From assembly GCA_011390465.1 (NCBI GenBank), contig JAABSH010000022.1, positions 1 through 53,490 on the forward strand: a stretch of 53,490 nt of DNA. Direction: 5' to 3'. Below the pieces are notes generated by a model that was given only the letters and a program-made list of their open reading frames with translations, was not told the origin of the DNA and did no database searches. The translations under genes were made by a program, and so were the position numbers. This DNA comes from Desulfobacteraceae bacterium. GTDB lineage: Bacteria > Desulfobacterota > Desulfobacteria > Desulfobacterales > Desulfosalsimonadaceae. Position 1 is the stretch's first letter, and each line of letters opens with the position of its first letter. Below, piece after piece: positions 25,211 through 33,771 of this stretch.

Positions 25211-26455
25211 TTATAAAATTCGGCCGGTTGCCAGGGTGATTGTCAGTCCGCCGTGGGACAAGGGATGGGGCGCAGCGGTAAAAGGGATTTTTGAAAGCAG
25301 GCCATGATCCGGCAGGAGCAGGGCGAATTTCCAGCCTTTAAAATCATGCTTCAGCTTTTGACAGATACGCAGAACCGTTTGTTCAGCATCCTTTCGGCTG
25401 CCCAGTCGATGCCCATAGGGGGGATTCACTACAATCAGGCCCGGCCGGTGCGGTTGATTCAGGTGAGTTGCCCGATTCGGGCTTCCAGGCAAAGCCGTGA
25501 AGTCCCGGGATCGCAGGGTGAAAAAATCCGCTTCTTTTACCTCTATGGCGCCTGCCAGAAGATGATCACAAACAATTTTATCCAGTTTTTGGATTGCGAT
25601 CGTGTCTCTGTCTGATGCGAAAATCACAGGGGTTTTTCGGCAAGTGATTGTCTTTTCCGCTTCCTGGCGAATGTAGCGCCATTGTTTCGGCTTAAATGAC
25701 GGCCAGTGCGTGAACGCAAAATCCCGATACCATCCCGCCGGGATATTTTTGGCCATCATGGCGGCTTCCAGGGAAAAGGTGCCGGTGCCGCACATGGGAT
25801 CGATCAGGATCTCACCGGCCTGATAACCGGCAACCCTCAAAATTGCCGCTGCCATGGTCTCACGCACCGGTGCCCGGCCGCCCTGGCTTTTGATCCCCCG
25901 TTTGTGAAGCAGGGCCCCGCTTGTGTCTAAAGATACGGTAAACCGGTCCTTTCGCACACGCACGAAAATCTGCTGCACTTCCCCGGGACGATTCCGGTTT
26001 CCGGCAAACACATCCGCGTCCAGTCTCTGCATCACGGCTTTTTTAACTCTTTCACCAATAGCGTCCGTATGGATGAGCCGGGACTGCTTTGACGTGATGT
26101 GCAGATCGCAGACCGCATCCGGGCGGATAAAAAGCTCCCAGGGCAGGTCTGCCAATGCTTTTTCAAGCTGATTGAAATGGAAAGCCGTAAAGGTGAACAG
26201 CCGCATTAAAATCCGGTTTGCCGTTCTCAGATTCAGGTTGGCCAGGTAAGCGTCGTACAGGCGGCCGGTAAATTCAACACCGCCGGCGAAGGCCACTGCG
26301 TCCGCAGCTGGAATGCCGGCCTTTAGAAGTTCATCAAGGCAAAGAGGTTCATGGCCCGGCAGGGTGGCGGCAAAAAACCGGTGGGTTTTACCGATGACAT
26401 GCCGCTTGATTCGTTTTTTGATGTTTTGGTTTTCAAAATTTCGGGTAGGGTTCAC
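25211..26455 (-). CDS. THUMP-domain RNA methyltransferase, RlmL N-terminal-like (UPF0020)
   Basis: The 414-aa product has a ferredoxin-like/THUMP N-terminal part (HRFFAATLPGHEPLCLDELL, FVRVRKDRFTVSLDTSGALLHKRG) and a Rossmann methylase domain with SAM-binding DPMCGTGTFSLEAA and the catalytic motif IVVNPPYGHRLGS (NPPY). This matches enzymes making m2G in 23S rRNA (the RlmL half of RlmKL) or related tRNA m2G enzymes. It lacks the C-terminal RlmK domain. The frame starts at a GTG (26455) with no obvious ribosome binding site and no ATG nearby, so the start is uncertain. It converges on the frameshifted gene with 2 bases between the stops. Confidence 0.88.
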   Translation of the reverse strand: MNPTRNFENQNIKKRIKRHVIGKTHRFFAATLPGHEPLCLDELLKAGIPAADAVAFAGGVEFTGRLYDAYLANLNLRTANRILMRLFTFTAFHFNQLEKALADLPWELFIRPDAVCDLHITSKQSRLIHTDAIGERVKKAVMQRLDADVFAGNRNRPGEVQQIFVRVRKDRFTVSLDTSGALLHKRGIKSQGGRAPVRETMAAAILRVAGYQAGEILIDPMCGTGTFSLEAAMMAKNIPAGWYRDFAFTHWPSFKPKQWRYIRQEAEKTITCRKTPVIFASDRDTIAIQKLDKIVCDHLLAGAIEVKEADFFTLRSRDFTALPGSPNRATHLNQPHRPGLIVVNPPYGHRLGSRKDAEQTVLRICQKLKHDFKGWKFALLLPDHGLLSKIPFTAAPHPLSHGGLTITLATGRIL

Positions 26456-26622
26456 GGCGGTTATATGGTATTCTTAAATTGTGTGCGGCAATCTCGACAA
26501 TCGTGTATTACCGGTTATATTTTATTCTGAAAATAAAATAAAGGATTTCGTTGGGGAGAATTTTTAAAAAAGTTTGCCAAAAAAACACAAAAATCAGAGA
26601 TACGAACCTAAGGAAAAAGACA

Positions 26623-26874
26623 ATGGACACAATCGTTTTTGGCAATTTTACCGTTCAGAATATGATGGTTGCGGCGGCCGTGGGGATCGGGATTTTTGTT
26701 TTTCTGCCGGTGTTAAGAAGATTTCTCAGAAGAAAGGAAACGCCAATTTACGCCCAGCAGGTAAGGTGCAAGGAATGCGGATGGCAGGGTGAGGTCAGCA
26801 AGCATGCGGGACGGTGCCCCAGGTGCAATGCGCCGTTGGGGGATCAGAAAGCGAAGAAATATAAGAAAATATAA
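26623..26874 (+). CDS. membrane-anchored zinc-ribbon small protein
   Basis: The 83-aa protein starts at ATG 26623 after AAGGAAA. One TM helix (about residues 14-33, MVAAAVGIGIFVFLPVL) is followed by a basic stretch (RRFLRRKE) and a zinc ribbon with two CxxC knuckles (CKECGWQGEVSKHAGRCPRC). The ribbon would lie in the cytoplasm by the positive-inside rule. The next gene starts 3 bases after its stop, so the two are probably co-translated. The function is not known to me. Confidence 0.72.
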   Translation: MDTIVFGNFTVQNMMVAAAVGIGIFVFLPVLRRFLRRKETPIYAQQVRCKECGWQGEVSKHAGRCPRCNAPLGDQKAKKYKKI

Positions 26875-26877
26875 GAA

Positions 26878-27729
26878 ATGATCATTAAAAAAATTATATC
26901 CGGTGCTCAGACCGGGGCGGACCGGGCTGCCCTGGATTTTGCCATCAACAACGACATTCCCCATGGCGGGTGGGTGCCAAAAGGCAGAAAGGCGGAGGAC
27001 GGCGTTATCCCGGAGCGTTACAGGGTAAAAGAAGCACCGGATGCGGAATACAGCCGGCGTACCGCGCTTAATGTGATGGATGCGGATGGAACTCTGATTT
27101 TCAGTCATGGTCCGCTGACCGGCGGTTCCGCCTTAACGGAAAAACTGGCCCTGAAATATCACAAGCCCTGCCTTCATATTGATTTTCATCAAAGACCTGA
27201 ATTCCAGGCCACTGTGGATATTATGCACTGGCTGGAAACCCACTGTATCCGCATTTTAAACATCGCCGGTTCCCGGTCCAGCAATGATGAGAAAATTTAC
27301 GAGGCCGTCACCCGGATGCTCGAAGCGGTCTGGTATCTTGTCATGATAGGCGATAACATGCCGGATATGGTTCATCAGTTATATGGTTCAAGGGAGGATG
27401 CCCCGGCGGTGAATGGCTTTGGGGACACCGGGCGTGCCCTGCCGGCGTCTGTGGCTGATGCAGTGTCCCGTTTAATTGAAGATCTCCCGTTAAAAGATAA
27501 AATCCGGATGGCCCAGATGACGGAACCGGATTTGAACTATCTGCATCCGTCGCTTGGAATGTACATTAAAAACAATTTTAAACTGGAAAATGAAAATGAA
27601 AACCTGATGGCATCCTGCCGGGAACACTCGGAAGGCTTGGGATTGGACGTGGATGGCGCTGCCCAGGTCATTATCCGGGCGTTGTGGCAAAAGTTAAACA
27701 AAACTCACCGTCTCCGGCGGGTAAAATAG
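26878..27729 (+). CDS. putative molybdenum carrier-like (YpsA/SLOG fold) protein with C-terminal DUF6794-like domain
   Basis: Residues 1-155 of this 283-aa protein match the putative molybdenum carrier family (a Rossmann-like SLOG relative): ISGAQTGADRAALDFA, GGWVPKGRKAEDGVIPERY, TLIFSHGPLTGGSALTEKLA and NIAGSRSSN. These motifs bind a nucleotide-like ligand in relatives. Residues about 190-275 (LPASVADAVSRLIEDL, LHPSLGMYIKNNFKL, AAQVIIRALWQKL) match the pattern I recall for DUF6794. The name 'molybdenum carrier' rests on old biochemistry of one protein, so the role is uncertain. It directly follows the zinc-ribbon gene and shares its transcript. Confidence 0.75.
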   Translation: MIIKKIISGAQTGADRAALDFAINNDIPHGGWVPKGRKAEDGVIPERYRVKEAPDAEYSRRTALNVMDADGTLIFSHGPLTGGSALTEKLALKYHKPCLHIDFHQRPEFQATVDIMHWLETHCIRILNIAGSRSSNDEKIYEAVTRMLEAVWYLVMIGDNMPDMVHQLYGSREDAPAVNGFGDTGRALPASVADAVSRLIEDLPLKDKIRMAQMTEPDLNYLHPSLGMYIKNNFKLENENENLMASCREHSEGLGLDVDGAAQVIIRALWQKLNKTHRLRRVK

Positions 27730-27730
27730 G

Positions 27731-27840
27731 GCAAGCGGTCACAGGGCACGGCATTTGCTGTGTTATCGGCCTGCTCCCGTACGGGTTGGTACGCTACGCA
27801 GGCCGATGCCTGGCATCTGCGGCGCCCTGAAACCGCTTGC
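27731..27840. repeat. 110-base imperfect inverted repeat (MITE-like or structured RNA)
   Basis: GCAAGCGGT at 27731 pairs with ACCGCTTGC ending at 27840. Further in, CAGGGC pairs with GCCCTG and ATCGGCCTGC pairs with GCAGGCCGAT, leaving a loop of about 23 bases. It lies between two co-directional genes, with its ends exactly at the outer complementary bases. Either a mobile-element relic or a long RNA hairpin in the leader of the 27901 gene. Confidence 0.65.
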
Positions 27841-27900
27841 GGGCACCGGCTAACTGAAACCGGATAACTATAACCGGACAAGCAAACAGAGGGAAAGAAG

Positions 27901-28569
27901 ATGACGTTAAAAATAAGAAACAGTTTGAAATTATTGTGCGTTTTTTTAACCGGAGCCGGCATCCTGATGGCAGCGGAATGCCATGCGGCCCAGGCGCTTC
28001 ATGAAAGCCGGATTGCCGTGATGCCGTTTATCAAAGGCAAAAATCCGGAAAATATTGAAGAGACCATGACCTGTCCGTATTCCAGTTTTTGTTATGAAGA
28101 TGCCTCCCTTTTTCCGGAAGCAGATGGCATGCTGACCCGGATGCTCCAGTCCATGCTGAACCAGACCTTTTCCGGGCGCGTTATTCCTCTGGAATCCGCA
28201 TCCAGCGCTTTTGACATCCTGAAAATTGATAATGCCCGGGACACCCCGAAAAAAATTTTACTGACACTGGGCGAAAATCTGAAAACCGATTATATGGTGG
28301 CAGGCAATGTCTGGCGGTTCCGGGAGCGGGTGGGAACCGCCTTCAGCGTGGAACGGCCGGCATCGGTTGCCTTTGCTGTTTATCTGGTGGACATGAAGGC
28401 CCGGCGGCTGATCTGGCAGGCCAGTTATGACGAAACCCAGCAGGCCCTGATGGAGAATCTGTTTAATGTGAAGGATTTTTTCAAGCAGGGCGCCAAATGG
28501 CTGACCGCCGAAGAACTTGCCCGGTATGGCATGAACAAGATGTTTCAGGATTTTCCGCTGAAACCATAA
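27901..28569 (+). CDS. secreted (periplasmic) protein of unknown function, GNA1162/LpoB-like fold possible
   Basis: The 222-aa product starts after AGAGGGAAAG. Its signal peptide runs to about residue 30 (LLCVFLTGAGILMAAECHAAQA); the cysteine lacks a proper lipobox context, so it is probably periplasmic rather than a lipoprotein. The pattern ESRIAVMPFIKG, MLTRMLQSML, TDYMVAGNVWRFRERVG, VDMKARRLIWQASYDETQQAL resembles small outer-membrane-associated factors of the GNA1162/LpoB/TolB-N type, which form a ferredoxin-like or anticodon-binding-like fold. Only the export and general class are supported. It converges on the 28609 gene. Confidence 0.6.
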   Translation: MTLKIRNSLKLLCVFLTGAGILMAAECHAAQALHESRIAVMPFIKGKNPENIEETMTCPYSSFCYEDASLFPEADGMLTRMLQSMLNQTFSGRVIPLESASSAFDILKIDNARDTPKKILLTLGENLKTDYMVAGNVWRFRERVGTAFSVERPASVAFAVYLVDMKARRLIWQASYDETQQALMENLFNVKDFFKQGAKWLTAEELARYGMNKMFQDFPLKP

Positions 28570-28608
28570 ATTACCCTTACAGCATATACAAATGGCCAAA
28601 ACATCGGA

Positions 28609-30693
28609 TCAAGACCCCTTTTCCGGATGCTTCATGAGATATTTTTTCGCATCCGGGTTGCCGAAATCCGCGGCAGTGCGGAAGTATTCCATGGCTTTGG
28701 CAGGCTCGCCTTTCAGCAGAAAGGCCCAGCCCAGTCCGTAAAAATAGTCTCCGTTGTCCGGCGCCAGAAAAATGGCCTGATTCAGGGCATCGATGGCCGG
28801 ATCATACTGGCCCAGGGAAGAGTAGGAAATTCCCATATTGAATAAGGCACGATGGTTTTCCGGTTCAATTTGAAGGGCTTTTTTGTAGTATTTGATGGCC
28901 TGGGCGTCGTTTCCATAGGTAGCGTTCAGCAGGCCTTTGTCCAGCCAGAAGTCTGCGGTATCTTCTTTTTTAGGCGCTGGCTGCCGAATTTTGCCGGCAT
29001 CCTGAAGCAGGGTGGGAGGAGTTTGAAAAGCACCGGCGGCACTGGTTTTTCCCGGTTGATCCTGGCCATCGGTTTCACTTGTGGCGGATGCTTCCGCCTG
29101 TTTAAACGCCGCGATAAGGGTTTTGATGTCATCGGTTTGCAGAACGTATTTGCCGGTGAGATTGCCTTTATCCAGATCAAGGGTGTAGACAAGGCTGCCA
29201 AGATCCTCAAGATTCAGAGACATCCCGGTTCCTGATGCGGCAAGCATGTCCTGAATTGATTTCAGGTATGCGCCCAGCTGGATATCCATCTGCATGACTG
29301 GTCCGGTGTAAGGCTTTTTTTCAAGGGTCGGTGCCATTTCCATTAATTCTTTCAGACGGCTGTCATTTGGGGCGAAAATCAGCAGGTCATCGACCTGGGT
29401 GGTGCGAAAGCGGATTTTAAAATTTCTGGTGTCTTTCTTGTCCGGCATCATCACGGGAATGTCACAGGCAATCCCCAGAACTTTTTGTCCGTTGACGGTG
29501 CTGGGGTCTGTTTTGGAGAAAAAATTACCCGCCGGCTGATTCGGGTGCTGCTGGTGGTAGGATCGGGTCATTTTTTGGCCATAGGTCATGATCCAGGGAA
29601 TATAAACGGATTCAAGAAAATTTTTATCCGGTGTTTTTGTCTCCTTCAGCTCTGAGATCATCTCAATATCCATCTCACTATCCGTATCACTATCCATGCC
29701 GGAATTGTTCAGGGAAATGCCGCCGGCCATTTCCCCGGTAAAATAAGGGGTCATGGTTTCAATGCCGGCAAGATCAATTCCCATGGCTTGATAAAATTCC
29801 CCAAACAAAGCGTTAAAAAAGGCCAGCATGCCCTGAATGTCGTAACTGGCGGAATGAAACCGGATATCCCGGACCGGCCGGTAGCCGGCCATGCGGCTGA
29901 ACCGGCTTTGCGGGCTCCGGGTAAAAAGTGTTGCAAGTGCGGTGTTTTTGAGTGCTTTTGCGTCGGAAAAAAGGGTTATATCGGTTTTTGTCAGATCCAG
30001 GCCCAGTGAAAAGGTTTCAATCTGCCCGGCGGCGTGAAGGAGATTTTCCATCAGTTTGCCGGCAGCCTCCGGCGGGAGATCATCAGGTGCATTTTGCTGG
30101 TTTTTCAGCCGGGTGTCGAGATCCAGCAGCATTTTCTGGATCTGGGGTTCTGCTTTTTCGATCAGCCGGCTGGCAGCAATCTCCACCGCCAGAAGGCCGT
30201 TTGAGGTTTCCCGGGCGGCCCGGGCCAGGGCATCCGCCATCAGATCGTCCACTGGCGCCCCTTTTCCGGGGGGAAGCGGGACAATGTAATGGTCAAGTCT
30301 GGATACGGCACTATAGGAAATATGAAAATCATCATTTTTTCGCACAAACGGCACAAAAGCAGCCATTACCGGTGCGGTGCCGGCGGCTTGGTCCTTGTAG
30401 GTGATGCCCAGAACAATGGGGCGGCCCGGGTCGATCCAGTCCGTGCCGAACAGCACGGACCGGAGAAAAAAAGACGGCGCGGCAGTGGGCTGATGGTTGT
30501 CCGCGGCGGCCAGATCATCGATTAGGGCAAGGGCCTGCTGAAGCCGGTGGATTTTAACGATAACATCCGGTTGCCCATTGTCTGATTGACGCTCCGGCGG
30601 TTTCTGGTCAGCGGCCCGGGCCGTGGGCTGAAGGGAAAAAATGAACAGGCAAAAAATTACACACAGGATGGCAATAATCGGGTGTCGGTGCAT
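28609..30693 (-). CDS. secreted DUF3352-like protein with C-terminal TPR repeats
   Basis: The 694-aa product starts at ATG 30693 (AAGGAAA 8 bases upstream; the frame is open from 30714). It has a signal peptide (PIIAILCVIFCLFIF...ARAAD). The long middle part resembles DUF3352-type periplasmic proteins (FFLRSVLFGTDWIDPGRPIVLG, LLIFAPNDSRLKELMEMAP). The last 100 residues are TPR units (ADFWLDKGLLNATYGNDAQA..., ALFNMGISYSSLGQYDPAIDA, YFYGLGWAFLLKGEPAKAM), which mediate protein contacts. An acidic six-base-period stretch (MDSDTDSEMDIEM, near 29655-29700) looks like a repeat insertion within the gene. The function is unknown. Confidence 0.7.
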   Translation of the reverse strand: MHRHPIIAILCVIFCLFIFSLQPTARAADQKPPERQSDNGQPDVIVKIHRLQQALALIDDLAAADNHQPTAAPSFFLRSVLFGTDWIDPGRPIVLGITYKDQAAGTAPVMAAFVPFVRKNDDFHISYSAVSRLDHYIVPLPPGKGAPVDDLMADALARAARETSNGLLAVEIAASRLIEKAEPQIQKMLLDLDTRLKNQQNAPDDLPPEAAGKLMENLLHAAGQIETFSLGLDLTKTDITLFSDAKALKNTALATLFTRSPQSRFSRMAGYRPVRDIRFHSASYDIQGMLAFFNALFGEFYQAMGIDLAGIETMTPYFTGEMAGGISLNNSGMDSDTDSEMDIEMISELKETKTPDKNFLESVYIPWIMTYGQKMTRSYHQQHPNQPAGNFFSKTDPSTVNGQKVLGIACDIPVMMPDKKDTRNFKIRFRTTQVDDLLIFAPNDSRLKELMEMAPTLEKKPYTGPVMQMDIQLGAYLKSIQDMLAASGTGMSLNLEDLGSLVYTLDLDKGNLTGKYVLQTDDIKTLIAAFKQAEASATSETDGQDQPGKTSAAGAFQTPPTLLQDAGKIRQPAPKKEDTADFWLDKGLLNATYGNDAQAIKYYKKALQIEPENHRALFNMGISYSSLGQYDPAIDALNQAIFLAPDNGDYFYGLGWAFLLKGEPAKAMEYFRTAADFGNPDAKKYLMKHPEKGS

Positions 30694-30930
30694 GGCAATT
30701 TCCTTTGATTTCACATAGGTTGTGAAGGAATGGCAATATTTTAGAATAGTTGTATTTTAAAACCACGGAATCGGAAAGTCAACTCTTGTTTGGGTTAAGC
30801 CTGGGGAAGATGTCTGAATAAGAATTTTCACGGCTTTTTTTTATTTGCGGATTGGGGTATAAAAAAATGGCGAAAAGGTTTCCTCTGATTATTTTAACCA
30901 GTTGTTTAGACAAATGACCGGAAACAGCAG

Positions 30931-32817
30931 ATGCAATGTCCAAAATGCAACATCCCTGTGAAGTCCTATTTCACCTATTGCCCGAACTGCGGGGCAAATC
31001 TTCAGTCCCGGTTTGGGACCCCGGTTATTCGGGGTTTTATTCTTATCCTGCTGATAGGAAGCCTGGCTGCAGGGTATCTGGTGTTTTTCAGACCTGCCGG
31101 AGACCGGCTGGCTTTCCGCGAAGATGCCCCGTCTGTTCGTGCGGCCGGGTCAGTTAAGGCTCAGGAATCTGATGGGTCCGAAACAGTCTCCGGGCCGCTG
31201 AGTTCCCCTTCGCCAGAGGTTCAGGTGCCTGTTGGGACCCTTATTTTTTATGATATTGCCGGCAATGAATGGGGACGCATGCCTGTGGCGGTTTCCCGGA
31301 GCGGCTGGGTGGCGGTGCCGGCCCGTTCCGGCATTGGCGGCTACCGCTGGCAGGTCGTATTCCCGGGCGACAATTCTATGGACATTGACGGCGCCATCAT
31401 GGGAGACCGGGATGCAATCGGGCTGTGGCAGGCCGGACAGGTTGCCGGTGTATCCGGTACAGCCGGGCCGTCTGTTTTTCCGGCGGAACCGGGTGCGGAC
31501 ATCCTCTGGGTATCGCTTGTCTCGGACCGGCGCCGGAATATGACCGGCATGACCCTCATTGAAGAGCAGCAGAACGTGGATCAGGTCATATTTGAAGAAA
31601 AAATCCATGAACCCGGGGTCCTGTTTCAGCACCGGCACCTGGTGGGCTGGACGTTTGGTGATAGTACGGCCGGCGCCTATCTCTGGAAAGGGCCGGATGA
31701 ATCCAATCTGGTGTGTGAGTTCAGCGTAAGGGATTTTTACCGGCATACCTTTGCCGGCAGCCGCGAGGAAAAATTTATTCAGGCCCATGCCCTGACGGAC
31801 GGTCCTTCGGGGAGCCCCCCCGACATGCAGCCAGCCGAACAGCCAGTCGAACAGCTGGCCGCGTTTGCCGAGGGGTTCAGAAGGCCGGCAGTGCTTTTCA
31901 GCGATAATACCCCTGCACTGCTCACGACAGCGGCTGTGGTGGAAAAAATGCGGAATCTCATTACTCTGCTGGTGGCGGATGGCCGCCTGTATTCTGTGCT
32001 GCCCCTGCTGGACAGCCAGGTTCTCTCCGCAACCAGAGATGCAGAATTTTTAATGGATGTTCTGGCGTTTGGTCTTGACGTGGCAGGGCCGGAAACAGTG
32101 GCGGAAACGCTTCAGAATGTGCTGGTGTCCGCGGAGCATTTCAGCGAAAAGGAGCAGCGCCGGATTAGGGAATTTCAGCAGTCAGTGTACGTGCAGTGGC
32201 TGGAACAGATGATCAGCGCCTCGGATGAAGAGCGCGGGTTTTTAATTTTTCACGAGGCCCGCTCAGTTTGCGGGGATGCGCCGGAAATTTTATTGCGGGG
32301 CATCCGTCTGGCCCTGGCAGTGAAGGACTGGCGCACAGCGGAAAATATACTGACCTCCGGCAGATTTCCCATGATTTATCAGGACCGGATTGCGGCGTTG
32401 CAGGCCCGGATCGCGGCGTTGAAATCACAGCAGGATAAAATTGTGGTGCCGTTTACCCCCGGCTCCAGCCGGGTGGCTGCCGCCGCAACACTGAATCATC
32501 AGGTGGATGTGGAATTTCTGGTGGATACCGGTGCTTCAATGGTGACCATTCCCCGGGAAGCGGCCCGGAGACTGGGATTTCACATTACCGGCACCACCCC
32601 GACGGAGCGGCTGGTGACGGCCGGCGGTGTGATTCAGGCCTCCCGGATTATGCTGGAGGCGATTACCATTGACGGATGGACAGAATTTAAAATTCCTGCC
32701 TATGTGGTGGATATCCCCCAGCAGGCAGGGCTCGGGCTGCTGGGGCTGAATTTTTTGAACCGGTTCCGCATGGATCTTGATACTGATGCGGGGATGCTCA
32801 TCCTGGCACCCCGGTAA
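30931..32817 (+). CDS. zinc-ribbon, TM-anchored retropepsin-like aspartic protease
   Basis: The 628-aa protein begins with a zinc ribbon (CPKCNIPVKSYFTYCPNCG) and a TM helix (about residues 35-53, GFILILLIGSLAAGYLVFF). A periplasmic region follows, then a C-terminal retropepsin-like domain (about 515-628) with the catalytic motif EFLVDTGASMVTIP, the flap-like TAGGVIQASRI and a closing GLGLLGLNFLNRF. Such clan-AA enzymes act as dimers. The N-terminal ribbon should be cytoplasmic and the protease periplasmic. Only a weak GGAAA precedes the ATG. Its substrate is unknown, and the adjacent genes suggest none. Confidence 0.8.
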   Translation: MQCPKCNIPVKSYFTYCPNCGANLQSRFGTPVIRGFILILLIGSLAAGYLVFFRPAGDRLAFREDAPSVRAAGSVKAQESDGSETVSGPLSSPSPEVQVPVGTLIFYDIAGNEWGRMPVAVSRSGWVAVPARSGIGGYRWQVVFPGDNSMDIDGAIMGDRDAIGLWQAGQVAGVSGTAGPSVFPAEPGADILWVSLVSDRRRNMTGMTLIEEQQNVDQVIFEEKIHEPGVLFQHRHLVGWTFGDSTAGAYLWKGPDESNLVCEFSVRDFYRHTFAGSREEKFIQAHALTDGPSGSPPDMQPAEQPVEQLAAFAEGFRRPAVLFSDNTPALLTTAAVVEKMRNLITLLVADGRLYSVLPLLDSQVLSATRDAEFLMDVLAFGLDVAGPETVAETLQNVLVSAEHFSEKEQRRIREFQQSVYVQWLEQMISASDEERGFLIFHEARSVCGDAPEILLRGIRLALAVKDWRTAENILTSGRFPMIYQDRIAALQARIAALKSQQDKIVVPFTPGSSRVAAAATLNHQVDVEFLVDTGASMVTIPREAARRLGFHITGTTPTERLVTAGGVIQASRIMLEAITIDGWTEFKIPAYVVDIPQQAGLGLLGLNFLNRFRMDLDTDAGMLILAPR

Positions 32818-32945
32818 TTTTTTTCCGGCAGCTCAATTCTTTCTCATGTTTGAAAAATTGAAAATCATGCATAGGGTATGGTTTAAACTTTGAAACGATG
32901 ATCAAGGCCGTGAAACACTAAAAGAAGAACGAGGAGTCAAACTAT

Positions 32946-33770
32946 ATGCCGGACCACAAAGCCACACCGGAACTAAAAACCACAATGGACATTTTCAAGC
33001 TGCTCAATCACTCAAATTGCCGGGACTGCGGGGAAAAAACCTGCCTGGCCTTTGCCGCTGCCGTTTTCAAGGGTAAGCGCCGGCTGGCGGAGTGCCCGCA
33101 TCTGGATCCGGAAATTATTAAACAATATGACGGGCATACCGCCCACGCCCAGTCCGTGGAAGAAGATATGGCGGCAGCTGTGGAAGATCTCAAGGCAAGG
33201 GTCCGGGAGATCGATCTTGCCGAGGCAGCAGAGCGGGTCAACGGGCGGTTTGCAAAGGGCCGGCTCATGGTCCGGATTCTTGGCAAGGATTTCAGCATTG
33301 ATGCGGATGGCCGCCTGTTTTCGGAAATCCATGTGAATCACTGGCTGGTAATCCCTTTTCTCAATTATGTGCTGGAGGGCGGCGGCACGCCCCTTTCCGG
33401 AAACTGGGTGCCGTTTCGGGAACTGCCGGACGGCATGATTCGGAATCCCCTGTTTCAGCGGCGATGCGAAGATCCGCTTAAAAAGGTGGCGGATGATTAT
33501 CCGGATTTTTTCGCGGATCTGCTGGGGATTTTTGACGGCAAACAGGTGGACAATCTGTTTAATTCGGATATTTCCATCGTGCTTTATCCGCTGCCCCTGG
33601 TGCCCATGCTCATCTGCTACTGGAAACCGGATGAAGGCATGGCATCCAGTTTTCATTTGTTTTTTGATGAGACCGCAGCCGACAACCTGGGCATTGATCC
33701 CCTTTACACCCTGGTGGCCGGATTTGTGCGCATGTTTGAAAAAATCGCCGGCCGGCACGGGTGGAAATAG
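32946..33770 (+). CDS. Fe-S domain / DUF3786 protein
   Basis: The 274-aa soluble protein has an N-terminal cysteine cluster, NCRDCGEKTCLAFAAAV then ECPHL (about residues 19-50), matching the 4Fe-4S domain found in corrinoid Fe-S proteins and related anaerobe enzymes. The remainder (MVRILGKDFSIDADGRL, FLNYVLEGGGTPLSGNWVPFRELPDGMI, LYPLPLVPMLICYWKPDE) matches DUF3786. Such proteins are frequent in anaerobes with corrinoid or acetyl-CoA pathway enzymes, but no partner is present here. GAGGAG lies 11 bases before the ATG. The stop is two bases from the stop of the convergent DUF481 gene. Confidence 0.82.
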   Translation: MPDHKATPELKTTMDIFKLLNHSNCRDCGEKTCLAFAAAVFKGKRRLAECPHLDPEIIKQYDGHTAHAQSVEEDMAAAVEDLKARVREIDLAEAAERVNGRFAKGRLMVRILGKDFSIDADGRLFSEIHVNHWLVIPFLNYVLEGGGTPLSGNWVPFRELPDGMIRNPLFQRRCEDPLKKVADDYPDFFADLLGIFDGKQVDNLFNSDISIVLYPLPLVPMLICYWKPDEGMASSFHLFFDETAADNLGIDPLYTLVAGFVRMFEKIAGRHGWK

Positions 33771-33771
33771 A

